NCBI GenBank assembly: GCA_010093485.1
Contig: MU001508.1
Location: forward strand, 1,006,051 to 1,070,050
From: Karstenula rhodostoma CBS 690.94
Taxonomy: Eukaryota; Ascomycota; Dothideomycetes; Pleosporales; Didymosphaeriaceae
Length of the DNA: 64,000 nt
Reading direction: 5' to 3'
The notes under the pieces are model-generated. The model was not told the origin of the DNA. It ran no database searches and was given only the letters and a program-made list of their open reading frames with translations. The number at the start of each line of letters is the position of its first letter. The first letter of the stretch is position 1. Below, in pieces: positions 1 through 12,362 of this stretch. The translations under genes were made by a program, and so were the position numbers.

Positions 1-798
1 TCGTCGGCCAACGCGCCGCCACACGGCACGGCCTCCTCCTCTTCTCCGCCCCTGGGGCCGTGTGTTTGGTGCCCCTGCCTCTCCGGATTCCCAAGGGGGG
101 CGATCCTGCCACTGACCTGGACCGGAAAACCACAAGCTTCACGCTGGGCGTTCTTGAGACCCAGGCCCAGTCCCATCTGTCCCATCTGTCTCCGTGCCCC
201 CAATCGATTGCCATGAGGCACAGCTCGAGCGCCCATGCACACCGACGCCCTGACGCCGTGCTTGGTGACAGCCGTTTCGTCGCACCGCAGCACAGTCAGC
301 CGGACCATCGGGCCTGTTGAATGTGTGCCCTCGTTTCCAACCCTCCAAGGTTGGCGTGTTCGCTGATGGCATCAGGCCGGGCCACGGCACATGCGAAATT
401 GCGCCCTCGCATCGCATCATCTGGAGCGGGCGACGCTGCTGGCGCTTACTTCATTCGGCCTCATCGTGAACCACCCGACCCAAAGGCAATTTTACACTTA
501 ATAACTCGCGTGCGCGCGCAGGCGACGCTTTACAATGGGGTCCCAACTTTCATATTCCTTATGTACAGCATTGACTGCTATGGCAGTAGGCCACGCAGCA
601 AGGAGAGAAAATCTTGCGAAATCTCACGGGGGCTGAATCGCCCGCGCCTGAATCTAGCGAGCGCCAGGGGGTATCCATCGAAGAAGAAGATTCGTCAAAT
701 CGTTACAGTGGTGGGAGAAGCTTACGGCCGGTGAGCGAGTGTCCAAGATAAAATATATTGCTCAGATGCACGCTGGTGGCAAAGCGAGCATCAGCACA
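1..798. other. Intergenic, nothing recognised
   Basis: No open frame here resembles a known protein. The frames on both strands are short and of shadow type. The stretch lies downstream of the minus-strand glucanase and ends at the window edge, so a gene end to the left cannot be excluded. Confidence 0.5.
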
Positions 799-2282
799 TC
801 AATCACAGGCCATGCAACCAAGTGCCTTTTGCTTAACCACAGATGCCAGAGTCTGTCGCCAGTCAGCAAGGAAACAGCAGAAACTGTCGAGGCGGGAAGA
901 CCTACACTTGCGCGCTGATGGGTCATTGACCGGCTTAGGGAAGAGACCGTTGGCCATCAAGTCCTGCGAAAATCATATCAGTACGGGAATCCACCGGCGA
1001 GGGAGTTCCTTACCTGCATGTCCCACTCTGGGGCACCTTCGGTCTTCCACGTCCAGAAGATCCAGCCTGCGCCCTTCTCGTATCCCTCTAGCTGAGCCTC
1101 GATGAAGCGACCAATGTTGGACTTGTCGTCTGACGACAGATTGGCGACACTACCGGATGACTTGCCTGCACAGCTACCAATCTTGTTTGCGTTCTCGAAC
1201 GTACCGTCGTAGCGCGCACCCTTGTTCTTGCCATTCAACCACTTCGCACAGTCGGTGATGCCTCCAGTCCACTCGCCCGAAATGGTTGGCTTGTTGTTCG
1301 AAGCCATCTGGCCACCGAAGTCGCAGGCCGCCTTGACATGCTCATCGGGGCTCATGCCGAGCTGGTCAGCATTGAAGACTTCGTAGTGGTGCCTTCACGC
1401 AGTCCTCGTCAGCATCTCGATTCCGCGCTACCGATACTGGATATACTCACGTGTCAAGCAGAAGGTTGGCCATGCCCGCGCCCCAATCGTTCCAGGATGT
1501 CACGCCCACGAAGGCTTCGTGGAATGTAACAGCCACCTTCGAGTTCTTCAGATTACCCCATGCGTCCATGTAGAATTGTCGAACAGTGTCCATGTCGAGG
1601 TTGGGACCCATAGGCTCGTTCAGGAGCTCGATCGCAGAGACGGCGGGATGCGAGGCGTGGTCGTCCCGGATTTTGTTCAACACTTTTATTGTGTGCGCGA
1701 CGGTGTCACCCTGAGTCCATTGGACGCTACCATAACGACCCGAATTGTCAAAGCCGTTCTGGGAGCCAGGCGCACCGTGGAGATCGATCATGACCTTGAG
1801 GCCGGCCGCCTGTGCCCAGTCGAGTGCTTTGCCGAGCACGTGGTACGCGCCTTGCACGTAGGGCTCGCCGTTTAGAGGGATGACACTCCAATACCCAATC
1901 GGTATCCTCACGTGGTTCAGGCCAGCGGCTGCCATCTGGTTGAAGTCGGCTTGCGTGATCCATGAGTTCCAATGTTGCGACAGCTTGCTCTTCGCGGCAT
2001 CCTTGCCCAGCTCTTGGGTCAAAGTGTATTCGTCCACAGCGCCGTTGCCCTCGAACATGCTGGGGGTGATCCAGGGCTCGAGCACAAACCAGCCACCTGT
2101 GTTCACACCGCGGACTTTTGAACCGCTGTAGTCAAACGATGGTGCTCTCTTGTAGGGCGTGCTAGGCCTTGTCAGCATCTAGTACTTGCCAAAAGCAATC
2201 ATGAAGATACTTACAGAGGTGATGCGTTGGAGCTCAAGGCGAGCAAGCCAATTGCTGCAACGCTGCTCCAGCTTCCGTGCAT
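799..2282 (-). CDS. Secreted GH5 exo-beta-1,3-glucanase (glucan 1,3-beta-glucosidase)
   Basis: Glycoside hydrolase family 5 enzyme releasing glucose from beta-1,3-glucan at the cell wall. Four exons: 2282-2215, 2161-1451, 1392-1014, 963-799. The N-terminus reads MHGSWSSVAAIGLLALSS, a signal peptide. Family marks are VRGVNTGGWFVLEPWI near the start, the acid/base region with ELLNEP, LDTHHYEVFNADQLG across intron 2, and WTWKTEGAPEWDMQ before intron 3. Exon 4 gives DLMANGLFPKP, the expected C-terminal block, up to a Cys at about residue 406, where homologues usually stop. The frame then stays open for about 34 atypical residues to a TGA at 799, so the true end may be a nearby indel or an unseen splice. 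Identity is firm; only the last exon end is uncertain. Confidence 0.9.
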
Positions 2283-4176
2283 GATGTTGACCTGTTGACC
2301 TGTTGATTGCTGGTGGTGGTGGTAACTGCCTGGTTAGTGAAGATAGTTTCATACAGAGATGTACGACAAAGATTTAAGCTATGTGTAGGTAAAAGATGCT
2401 AAAGGATCGAGGCAATGGAAGCTCTTTGATGCTCCCAAAGATGTGGGGGATCAGCATCCTTATAGGGAAAGCCACGAGCTTCATCACAAGTTTGTTTTCG
2501 CAGATCACCGTGGAGTAAGCAGGCGCTAGTCTCACGAGAAGCGCTCCGAAAGGCGGACGTCAAGGTTGCAGCCGTGACTCAGCTCCACTTCGGACGACAA
2601 TCGTTGCTGTCTTGTCGGGGAGCAAAAGACAAGCCAATGACGTATCGGCGAGCAGAATCTTTCGCCACGACAGCTGCATGTTTGGAGTTGCGAGGGTCCA
2701 GGTCAGCTGCAGGGCATCCCGACGCGGTCGCACTGCAGGATCAGGTACGGCAGTCTGATTGGGCGGCCCCAGAAACTACCACAGAGGTATGATGTGAAGA
2801 TGGCCCGCGCGGAAACCAAGGCGCGATGACTTGGGGCCACGACCATCACCTGTGGGGTAGGGTCTTCAGCGCGGCGTCGATCGTTGCGCGTTGCGGTCTG
2901 ATGGAAAGTTGGAAGCTTCGACGGCGGCTGCACTGCGGTGAGGCTGTCTCGCGCCTTGCGGGGGGACCTGCTGGATGAGGCAACACAATGGAAAGTCACC
3001 ATGGCACTTCATCCGACTAGATCTGGGCACGCTTGCTGCAGTGCGAGGAAACAAGTCCGCTCCTCAGCTATTAGCCGTGTTAAGATGGTCCTAGGAAACT
3101 CTCCATCTGCCCACATTGCCGCCCCATGAGCGTGGAGTCTCCTCACGACAACGTCTGCAACCGACCTCGGCAGAAAGCGGAAATAAAACGCATCCTCCAC
3201 AACGACGTGCGATCTTCTTCCCCGCAAACAGCCCAAGCTTGGCGACTTCTTTGAGCCGTCGCCGCTAGATTCGCCCTCCGCGCAGCCCAGAGTCATGGTG
3301 CGTCACTGGTGTATTTTTTCCCCAGCGCCCATCGTGATCGGTGAGATCATCCACGGTATCTACTACTGAGGTAGGCGAGGAGGTCCCCGAGCTCGGTGAG
3401 ACACAGCGTCTGCGTGTCACAAGCTCGGGATGATCATCGGCGCGGTGCTGGCTTTCCGAAGATGGGCTGCGCTGGCGCTCAGCTGACCGGGTGCGATTTG
3501 ATGGGACGATGCCGTGGTGATGACTGTGTGGTTGCTTCGGCATAACTTGGGAGAGGCACATCTTTCGACTTCGCTCCAGTGCCTGCAGTTACTCGGAGAT
3601 GGTAGCGCGCGGGTCCTCATAGTATATAGGGCACTGTGAGATTGCTGCGACCAAGGCAGCTCCAACAGTAGCACGCCCGGAATCGATGTGAACAGCGCCA
3701 GAGTCGACAATTAGGACGGATGCGCAACAAGTTACGAGCAAAGAGAAGGGATGTCTTCCGGGCTGCTGACTCCAAACCGAACGTACCTTCATCAGCACTG
3801 CTGCCTGTAAAGTTATCGTGGCATGTGTACTGTCATTTTCGAGCAGCACCCATCACTACGAATGACTAAGGTGGCAATCCCGGTTGCCTGCTCTTCGCAC
3901 CTGCGCTACGCTCGTTGACTTGGTGGTCTACATGTTGCTGGCACCTCTCCTTTACGTGCTGGCACCTCGCTCTCTTCATATTTATCACAATGCTCACAAC
4001 GTCAATATGGTTGTGCGCGTACAGGCCAGGCACGATACCGTTAGCGCGAACGCTTTGTTAGGTAAGCGTTCCAACGCGGCCTCATCCGGATTCCCCTCTT
4101 TTGTGACCAGCCTACTTTACGATACACGTATAGCCCCGACGCTCATCACCAGCTTAGTGGACAGCAGGCCTCCGCA
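2283..4176. other. Long intergenic region with a possible small orphan gene
   Basis: This 1.9-kb stretch contains the glucanase promoter and mostly shadow frames. One minus-strand pair is mildly protein-like: 3561-3265 encodes a Ser/Arg/His-rich peptide beginning MPKQPHSHHHG (internal Met), and the overlapping 3296-3009 frame contains FYFRFLPRSVADVVVRR. I found no convincing splice joining them and no family, so I do not call a gene. Confidence 0.3.
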
Positions 4177-5681
4177 ATGGGGCGCCACGCGAATCCCGAC
4201 ATTCGACGCGCCTTCGCCGAATTCCAGGACCAGGACACGCCTTCGAAATGCAACAAAGTGCGCTGCCTCCACTGCGGCTTCGTGCGCGCGAAGAACACCA
4301 CGCGCCAGATTGAACATCTCCACGCCTGCGAGGCGTACCTGGCCTCCCCCGAAGCCCAAGCATGGCACGCGCAGAACGGCGACGACAACTCGATGAGCTC
4401 GGGCATGGCGCCCAACTCGGTGCTCAGCGGCCAGCAGCCCAATCCGAACCTCCAGATCAATCGTCGCGGTCCGAACAACAAGCGCGGCCGTGATGGCCAG
4501 CAGCTCGCGCCCAACATGAACATGCCGCCGCCCCTGGCGCCCTCGCTGACTGCCCACCTCCTCGCCATCTGCGCCCAGCCCTTCACCCAAGCAACACAGC
4601 AGCCGTTCCTCTCCCATGCGGGCTGCGGGTCTCTGGCACCGGGGCCGCTCTCACAATGGCTGGTGCAGGACGGGCACTATGCGCGCGGCTTCATTCGTTT
4701 TGTAGGGCAGCTGCTGGCCAAACTGCGCCTGCCGCTAACGGCGAACTCGCAATTCCATCCCATGTACAGGACCATGGATCTGCTCATATCTGCCTTGAAC
4801 AACATGCGCCGGGAGATGTCCTTCTTTGAGATCACGGCCACCAAGTATGGCCTCACGATGAACCAAAACCCCCCCACGCCCATCACACGAGCGCTGCTGG
4901 ATCTGTTTGTGAGCGCGAGCAGCGCGAGTGCGTCCCTCTTGGAGGGCATGGTGGTGCTGTGGGGTACCGAACACGTAAGTTACACCGAGCATGCACTTTG
5001 CTGTGAAAGCTCTGGCACTGCATTTGCCTAGCGTGGGTGGACAATGCATCCAACTTTCAACAAGGCCCCGTTGTGGTTTTCTGCCTTCGAAAGCTAATAT
5101 GTAGCTAGTGCTATAGAACAGCATGGCAATATGCGTCTTCGTTCGCCAGCTCCCTCTCCACGCCGAGCACCGACAACCACATCGTCGCGCTCCACCAAGC
5201 ACTAATACCGAACTGGACATCGCCCGCATTCAGCAAGTTCATCGACGCGAGCAGAGCCCTCGTCGACGAGCTCGCCAACATCACCACCGCCCGCGACGGC
5301 AAAGAAGAGATGACGCGGTGCGAGGAAATCTTCCGCCAGATCTGCTGGCTCGAAGAGCGCTTCTGGCCCGACGTCAACGGCATGGGCGAAGGAGACGACA
5401 ACGCGCGGCTGGGCCCTAACATGGGTCCTATGGGCGCGGGCATGGACAACGCGCTGAATAACGGCATGGCGAATGGCATGAACGGGCCTATGCAGATGGG
5501 TGAGGCGCAGATGAATGGCCTGCCGAATGGTCCTATACAGATGAATGGCCAGATGAACGGCCAGATGGGCTCGCAGATGGGCCCGCAGATGACTGCGCAG
5601 ATGAACAATGGTGAGAGGTCCGCGGGTGGTGATGGGAGGAATAACTTTACGGGACTGGACTCCGTCGGGCAGAATTCATGA
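4177..5681 (+). CDS. TenA/THI-4-like (haem-oxygenase fold) protein with N-terminal zinc finger and Met-rich tail
   Basis: Two exons, 4177-4974 and 5109-5681, about 456 aa. Residues about 20-50 carry a C-x2-C ... H-x-H-x-C arrangement (CLHCGFVRAKNTTRQ, then HLHAC), like BED-type fingers of fungal regulators. From about residue 155 the chain follows the TenA/THI-4 fold: PLSQWLVQDGHYARGF, then across the intron GTEHCYRTAWQYA, and late CWLEERFWP. The splice GT 4975 / AG 5108 restores the TenA motif exactly. The last about 65 residues are a low-complexity Met/Asn/Gly/Gln tract of repeated MNGQMNGQM type. TenA proteins act on thiamin pyrimidines; fungal versions with fingers are annotated as transcription regulators, and the function here is inferred. 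Confidence 0.85.
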
Positions 5682-7807
5682 CCACTGTCTCGTGCAGGGG
5701 TGGATGTCGGAGACGCTTTACGCGGTTGTGATTCAGGAGACTTGTCGTTGTCCAAGTCACTCCGGGATTTACCGTCGAGCAAAAGACCCGTGGAAGTGGA
5801 AGCTTCAGCTCGGCTTCCTTGTTGCCACAAAAGCCACTGTAGATGTGGGTGTGTTCAACAGCACGTCAAGTCCTTGGCACCACAAAAGATGGCCTAGGCC
5901 ATCAGCATGATTTCAGGCGTTTGGGTGGAGGCGCAGGCACGGTCACGGACGATATCCAACTTTCTTAGCTTCACGGCTTGTATGTCAAAACTGCTGTACA
6001 CCACTCCCATGCGATTTCCCCAGCTCTATGCCGCATGCAGTGATGCCCGCGCTGCTATTCCGAACCGCAGCCTTCCACCGATACTAAATCATCTACACCG
6101 GACGTCACACCCACCTCGTCCGTACGCATAATCCTACCACCATTCTGAACCATCACCTTGTTTCCCCCCAGAATACTTTCCCTACTTATATTCAAACCCA
6201 CCTCCGTCGCTACACCCGCACCACCTGGTATCCCTGCACACGCATCCACCATACCCTCCCCACCGCTTACCCCCCTCCTACTCTTCCCCCCGGCTTCGAA
6301 GTTCAAACTCTGTTGCGGCAAGGCTCTACTGACGTATTCGGCCACGCCGGCTCCATCGACGAATCCTTTCCAGAACAGGATTACAGTGCATATACGATTT
6401 ATAACCTTCCTGTTATCCTTACTTAGCGGGGCAATAGCGTCGGTCTTGTAATAGTAGAGGTTTTAATCTTTATTATGTTCCTCCTTACTAGCTTTACGCT
6501 GTTAAGGGCGTGCAGACGTGGCGTTCTGCCGCCTTATACGTCTGTCTAGCTCTTATCTGAATATATCCTGTGTTCCGGCGGTTGGCGGTGCTTGTTGTTG
6601 ACCTGCCAAGCTCAGCGGACGACCTACTGGGCGTTGTTGCTGTCTGTTCGCTGTGGATTTGGAGCGGTGGACGCGGGCTCGGCCGCGCGGAGGGTTCGGC
6701 GGGGGATCCATGATCCCGGAACTACGTAGGCAAGTTGTAGGAAGCAGTGTTGGAGTCTTTATATCATGGTTATCGCTCGCGCTAACATACTACTGTGAAG
6801 GCTGTTTGTAAAGATCTAACGGCGTCCACGAGAGCACGCAAGAAGTAAGAGGAAGTTGTAATGATTATGCTAATAGACAGACGTTTTCGCGCTTCCTGCG
6901 CAGGCTCGACTAAAAACCTTTCCCTGAATGTTCATCATATTCGACGACATCTGCGAGTATTTTGCGTTAGACACTTTTGTGTATATGCCTTCACGGTAAC
7001 TGTCACACGCGAGATCTGGTGCCTTATCGTCATCGTACAGGACTGATGTTTTTGTTCATGGATCATGCGCAATGCGACATAAACACCTGCCAGACTTATC
7101 GACGTGGGGGCGGGGCACTCACACCACTCCAATACACAACCACCAACACGCGCCCTCGTTGTGCCAATGCAGCCGGGCACCGAGATGTCGAAGCCGCCAA
7201 CACCGAATACTGTTCCTTCGCTTAGCACTCGAGATATAGCACATCTTCGTGCCTAAGCGGTATCTGACGCCGTTCGGCCAGTACAAGCTGGATACGTTGT
7301 TCGTGAAGTCAGCACTCCACACTCTGCGCACGTCGCAAGGCGTGACGGCCTCGCGCTGTCTGTCATCCCCTCTGCTCCAAACGCCAAAGTGAACAGAAGA
7401 GTTACCCGTTGTCGCCACTGGAATACCGGCGAAGTGGATCTGGCGGTCCTTGTCGGCGCCAAAGCACGCCCGAGTCCCAACGTGGGACTAGCAATGTGAT
7501 GTGCATGGCGGGAGAGGGGCCGTCATGGTCGGTTCGTCGCTGTCCGAACTATACGTAAGCTCGCGCAGGGTATAAGTGTGGTGGTAGCCAGGAGGGGAGC
7601 AAGCTGTGAGCCTGACTTGCGACCCCGACCAAGGATCGCTTCAACGCATTCCTTCCTATGATCGGTTGAGTGCAGCGAGTGACTTGGATAGGAGCTCGAA
7701 TTGAATCGTTATCATATACGCTTGGTGAGTTCTCGCGATACACTTACTACGCGAAAGTTCAACAGGGACTAACATGGTGCTGAAGTTTGTGAATCTGACC
7801 TGCGAAA
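5682..7807. other. Intergenic, possible degraded repeat
   Basis: No gene recognised in 2.1 kb. The 6430-6560 part is AT-richer and the 6590-6850 part has the look of a decayed repeat, but I could not define ends, repeats or a coding relic. The frames listed on both strands are compositionally biased and match no family I know. Confidence 0.4.
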
Positions 7808-8860
7808 ATGGCGCTGCACGTTGAAAACCCGTGCCTGCCACCAGGCGCGCTTATCCTCGTCACAGCGGGCAACGGATATCTCGGGTCCCACATCGTCGAC
7901 CAATGTCTCGCATACGGCTACTCGGTGCGCACCACAGTTCGCTCTCTCGAACGAAGCGCGTGGATGAAGCGAGACTTCTCCAAGCGCCACCCCAACGGAC
8001 AACTCGAGGTCGTCGAGGTGTCCGACCTCAGCGAGCCAGGATGCTACGACGCAGCGCTCAAGGGCGTATCAGCCATGATCCACACGCCCGGTTTCACAAA
8101 CATGTCGGATCCCGATATGGTTGGCAACACAGTGAAGCTCAACATGATCGCCTTGAAGGGCGTGCATCAAGCGAACAAGAGCGGGGAGAAGATTCAAAGA
8201 TTCGTGCTGACAGGCTCGAGCTGGGCTGTCAAGTACCCTGTGCCCAATGTGCCTGGCGATATCGCAGAGGACCAGTACGACGAGTCGATCGCCAAGGCGC
8301 TGTCGAACCCAGACACACCCAAGGATTTCTGGGCGCTCATGGGATATGTTCAGAGTAAGATTGCGGGTGAGCAGGCGTGCTGGAAGTACGTGCGTCAGCA
8401 CTCAGACTGCGGCTTCGTGCTCAATACCGTAATTCCCGCGACTTGCATGGGCCCGGTCATTGCACCTGCAGAACAGCAGTATCCTTCGACTGCTGGGTTC
8501 ATTCGTTCGCTGCACGAGTGTCAGGGTCAAGAGCTGTTCGACGTCATCGAGCCGCAGTGGTACGTCGATGTGCGTGACCAAGCGCGGCTTCACGTGGCGG
8601 GAGCGGTGCTCGATGGCGTGGAAAATAGACGGATATTTGCGTGGGCAGGCCCGTACACGTGGATTGGGGTCGCCGATGTTCTCGAGGAAGAGATGGGTAA
8701 AAGGACAACGATCCGGCTGGCGGACAAGGGGAAGGACATGACGAAGGTGCTGGCGAAGGACAAGGCAGAAAGCTACCTGAAGAGGCTGGATAGGCCGGAC
8801 TGGGTGCCGTTCGATCAGGCTGTGAGCGAGTGCATTCGGAGCTATTACCCGAAGGCGTGA
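7808..8860 (+). CDS. NAD(P)-dependent extended short-chain dehydrogenase/reductase (dihydroflavonol reductase-like)
   Basis: Single-exon protein of 350 aa. A Rossmann nucleotide-binding loop opens the protein: ILVTAGNGYLGSHIVDQ, a G-x-G-x-x-G variant of the usual TGATGFIG. TVRSLER follows at the position that selects the cofactor. VLTGSS supplies the active-site Ser region and GYVQSKIAGEQA the catalytic Tyr-x3-Lys. YVDVRDQARLHV is the conserved C-terminal block of the DFR/Gre2/cinnamoyl-CoA reductase group. These enzymes reduce carbonyls of aldehydes or secondary metabolites in the cytosol; the substrate cannot be read from sequence. Neighbours give no pathway clue. Confidence 0.9.
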   Translation: MALHVENPCLPPGALILVTAGNGYLGSHIVDQCLAYGYSVRTTVRSLERSAWMKRDFSKRHPNGQLEVVEVSDLSEPGCYDAALKGVSAMIHTPGFTNMSDPDMVGNTVKLNMIALKGVHQANKSGEKIQRFVLTGSSWAVKYPVPNVPGDIAEDQYDESIAKALSNPDTPKDFWALMGYVQSKIAGEQACWKYVRQHSDCGFVLNTVIPATCMGPVIAPAEQQYPSTAGFIRSLHECQGQELFDVIEPQWYVDVRDQARLHVAGAVLDGVENRRIFAWAGPYTWIGVADVLEEEMGKRTTIRLADKGKDMTKVLAKDKAESYLKRLDRPDWVPFDQAVSECIRSYYPKA

Positions 8861-9205
8861 GTTTGAACCGTATTCTGTGGACTGTCCTGTCTGTGAAGTT
8901 TACTCTCGGGAGTCCGCAACGCTGTGATTGGCGGGGGCTCAGTCGCGGCGCCCTCTCGTGCCACTACGCGCGATGGATATATTGTGTAGTCGGTGTGACG
9001 GTAAATTAGGAAGCTATACGGGCGTTGTGTCGGCAGCAGTCTCGGTGATAATGCAATGGTGGAGAGAATTCGTCCGGTGGTTCTCGCGGATTCGGCGGCG
9101 GGGGTGACTAAGCCGCAGCTGCCACTCACAAGGACGTCATGCTTTGCTTGCCCTCTCGCATCAACTCGTCGCCTCCGCGTCCACGTTGTTCATCACACAC
9201 ACACC

Positions 9206-10280
9206 ATGGCCTTCATACTCCGACGGCCGTTCGCCGTCGCGGCGACGCTGCGACAAGCCGTGCCTAAGCAATCGCAGCCTGTCTTCGCGCGCGCCTTCCA
9301 CAACACGCCACTGAAGCAGCATCCCAACTTCTTCACCCCCAAGGCGCCCTCGATCGCCTCGGCCAACAATGTCCTCCGCTTCCGCACCACCTTCCGCCGC
9401 TCGTACCAGCAGTCCGCCTACAACCCCGTGGCCCAGGGCGACGTGCGGCAGCGCCTCATCTACGGTGCCGGCATCTTCGGCGCCACCCTGCTCGGCATCA
9501 ACTTCATCTTCAACCGAGAGACGCGCGAAGATGGCGGCATGCCCGACTTCGAACGACGATACCTAAACGACACCTTCATGCACACTGGCCTCGGCATTGG
9601 CATCATCGGCGTCGCGGCGCGCGCCCTGCATATGAACGGTTGGAGCTACCGGCTGATGGCTGCGAACCCGTGGCTGGTTCTCGGCGTCGGTCTCGTTGGC
9701 AGCATCGGCACCATGTATGGCACGCGCGCGACGCACCCGGACAAGTAAGTCTCATGTCTGGCATTTGGTACAAAGCAAGATACTGACAACACACAGCTAC
9801 GTGCAGAAGTACGGCCTCTGGACCGCCTTCAACCTCTGCCAGGCCGCCCTCCTCTCGCCGCTCTTCTTCATGCACCCCGCCATCCTCGCCCGCGCTGGGC
9901 TCTACACTGCCGGCATGATGGGATCTATCGCATTCGTTGGCGCCACCGCCAAGCAAGAGAAGTACCTCTACCTCGGCGGCCCTCTGCTCGCCGGCGTCGC
10001 CATTGTCGCCCTCTCCGGACTCGCCCCCATGGTCATTCCCGCCACCGCCGCACGAACACTCATGTGGACTGAGAACATCTGGCTGTACGGTGGTCTCGCG
10101 GTATTCGGCGGCTTCACCCTGTACGACGTGCAGAAGGTGCTGCACCACGCGAGGCTGGCTGAGCGGGGCCTCATGCCCAAGGATGCCGTCAACGAGTCCA
10201 TCTCTCTTGAGCTGGACTTCATAAACATCTTCGTCCGCATGGTGCAGATTCTAGCGATGCAGCAGGGCAGAAGGAAGTAG
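9206..10280 (+). CDS. Mitochondrial Bax-inhibitor-1 family protein (GHITM/TMBIM5-like)
   Basis: Two exons, 9206-9744 and 9797-10280 (phase-2 intron of 52 nt), 340 aa. The first about 70 residues are rich in Arg, Ser and Ala without acidic residues (MAFILRRPFAVAATLRQA), a mitochondrial presequence. Then follow about seven or eight hydrophobic segments, with GLGIGIIGVAARAL, GLWTAFNLCQAALLSP and the BI-1 C-terminal block SLELDFINIFVRMVQIL. The start at 9206 has the context CACCATGG and gives the presequence; an ATG at 9056 in the same frame is less likely. Family members sit in the inner mitochondrial membrane and affect cristae and calcium/proton exchange; the role here is inferred. Confidence 0.92.
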
Positions 10281-10598
10281 AGGATTGTGAGAGGTGGATG
10301 ATTGAGAATGGCACTGAGCCTGGACAAGGACTTTCTATGTATTTTACTCCCCTCTCTTGCTCGAATATGACAAGATTGTAAATTTACTTCATTATGTTTG
10401 CATGCCGTGATCCAAGGCTTGAGACCTGCCCGCACGCATTACAAGATGATATGGCCGTGGCTGAGTGGCCGGGCGGAAGATCTTCCCTCTTCACCATCCT
10501 GGACCAACCGCAGACAATACTGCAAACTCCACACTGTGCCCACCACCCGATCCCATACTTCACTTGCACCCTCACGACCGCAAGCCATTCCACCCCAC

Positions 10599-12362
10599 TC
10601 ACTCCCTCCTACTCAACTCCACCATCAACCTCCCCTTCTGCCACACATAGAACAAATCCTGCTCAATCCACGCCTCGCACTCCGGCCTCAGTTTCACATC
10701 AAACCGAAACAGCATATTGCACAGCACAAGGCGCAGTTCCGCCCACGCAAGACTGCCGCATCATTAGCCGAGCTCCCCATGTCACGGTAGACACTCCTAC
10801 TTCTGCCCAATGCACATCCTCGGGCCCAGCCCAAACGGCCTCACGCCCTCGAGCTGATCGTCCGCGAACCGCATCTCGGTCCCGAGCCAGCGCTCGGGGT
10901 GGAATTCTGAGGCCAGCGCGAAGTACGTCGGCGAGTGGTAGAGGGCGTAGTGGTAGGCGTAGAGGTGTGTCTGGTCGCATTCCGGCGTCATCAGCAGTGA
11001 ACCTTGAAACGTACAGCAGAGCTTCTTACACCCTCGGGGACGAAGTGGCCGTCGACCCAGTCGCCGCCTTTGGGTGCTACGCGGTGGTTCCCCGCCGCGA
11101 AGGGGGGATAGATGCGGAGCCCCTCGCGGATCACGGCGGTGAGGTAGGGCAGCCTGGTGGCGGAGGCGATGGTGATGTCTGCTGCGGACGCGAAGGAGGA
11201 GCGGATTTCGGAGAGGAGCGAAGTCATGCTTGCGGGGGTTTTGCAGAGGTAATATGTGATCCCCGCGAGCGCGGTCCCGGTGGTTTCGCTGCCTGCGACG
11301 ATGAAGCTGCGTCGATTAGTTTCCGTTATCCGACTGTATATGCAGGGAAAAAGTACATGTACGCATTCGAATGCAGCTCATCCCTACTCAGTTTCTTCTC
11401 CCCACGGATCTCCCCCACCCCATCCCTCAGCACGGGACTCAGCAAATCCGCCGTCCCCTCCCCCAACTCTATCCTCCGATCCGCCTTCGCAGCGCTCAGA
11501 TTGAAGTGGTCCCTCTGCATATCGACCAAGCGCTGCGGCATCATCTTCATGAGCGCCCAGTCCAGCGCCGGGAAGCACTTGATCGCGCTGATGTACACCC
11601 ACGACTTGACCGACCCGAAGAGCAGCGCGATCCACGGATGCAGACGCCCCGAGGAGAGGCAGTCGAAGCTCTCGCTGAAGAGCAGCTCGCTCGTGAGGTC
11701 GAAGGTGAAACAGTTGAACCAGTCGCTGATGGCGAAGGGGCCGGTTTGTGCTTCCGTGGAGAGGCGATGCATGAGTTGGTCTACATAGCGCTTTATCACG
11801 GGCTCTTGGGCGTGCAGAGATTCTTTGGAGAAGCTGGGCGCGAAATGGCGGCGCTGTCGCGCGTGGTTGTCGCCTGGGGCGGTGAGGAGACTGTGGACGT
11901 CGTTGATGGGGGTGTTGTAGTAGGTTGGGTTGATAGGGAATGCGGTCTTGGCGGTGCCTGCGTATATGTCCTTGAAGGCTTGTGGGGATGTGAAGGCGAT
12001 GTGGTTGGGGGATATGCGAACGGTGGTGCCGTATCGTTTGTTGAACTCGAGGAGGCGAAGGTGCATGTTGCCGCGAATGGTGGTGACATGGTAGGGGATG
12101 CTTGATACGGCCCAGAGCTTGGGTCCGGGGAAGGTGCTCAAGGGTGAGAGGTAGAGGTGGTAGATTGCGAGGTAGGCGCGATGGAGAATCTGACCAGATC
12201 AGCCGTGGTATACCTTTGGGAAACATGTCTTCGTGTATTCATCTGTGACCGACATATTTTGGAGGCCGAAAGGGTTGTTGATATTTCATGGATGCCAACT
12301 GCACAAAATGAACGTACCACAAGTAGTAGCGCTGCCCCAACCAACGCTGTCGTCGACCCCAT
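10599..12362 (-). CDS. Cytochrome P450 monooxygenase (CYP65 / isotrichodermin hydroxylase-like)
   Basis: Five exons: 12362-12318, 12189-11357, 11306-11030, 10970-10801, 10752-10599; 492 aa. Exon 1 encodes the start of the membrane anchor, continued by ILHRAYLAIYHLYLSP and the proline hinge FPGPKL. The I-helix reads FIVAGSETTGTAL, the K-helix REGLRIYPP gives E-x-x-R, PERW follows, and the haem loop FGLGPRMCIGQN contains the axial Cys. All four splices restore family motifs, for example CIGQN-LAWAEL across the last one. ER-bound oxygenase, probably in secondary metabolism or detoxification; substrate unknown. A long plus-strand frame at 10394-11788 is its antisense shadow. Confidence 0.93.

Noticed and set aside
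139..420. Minus-strand 93-codon frame at the left edge
   Set aside because: No motif, no splice partner, ordinary intergenic composition.
3884..4396. Plus-strand 170-codon frame before the TenA gene
   Set aside because: Overlaps the TenA-like exon in another frame; the TenA frame carries all recognisable motifs.
10394..11788. 464-codon plus-strand open frame
   Set aside because: Antisense to the well-supported P450 exons; low-complexity Ser/Thr/Pro text and no motif.
7808..12362. SDR plus P450 as a biosynthetic cluster
   Set aside because: A housekeeping-type mitochondrial gene lies between them and no backbone enzyme or regulator is nearby.
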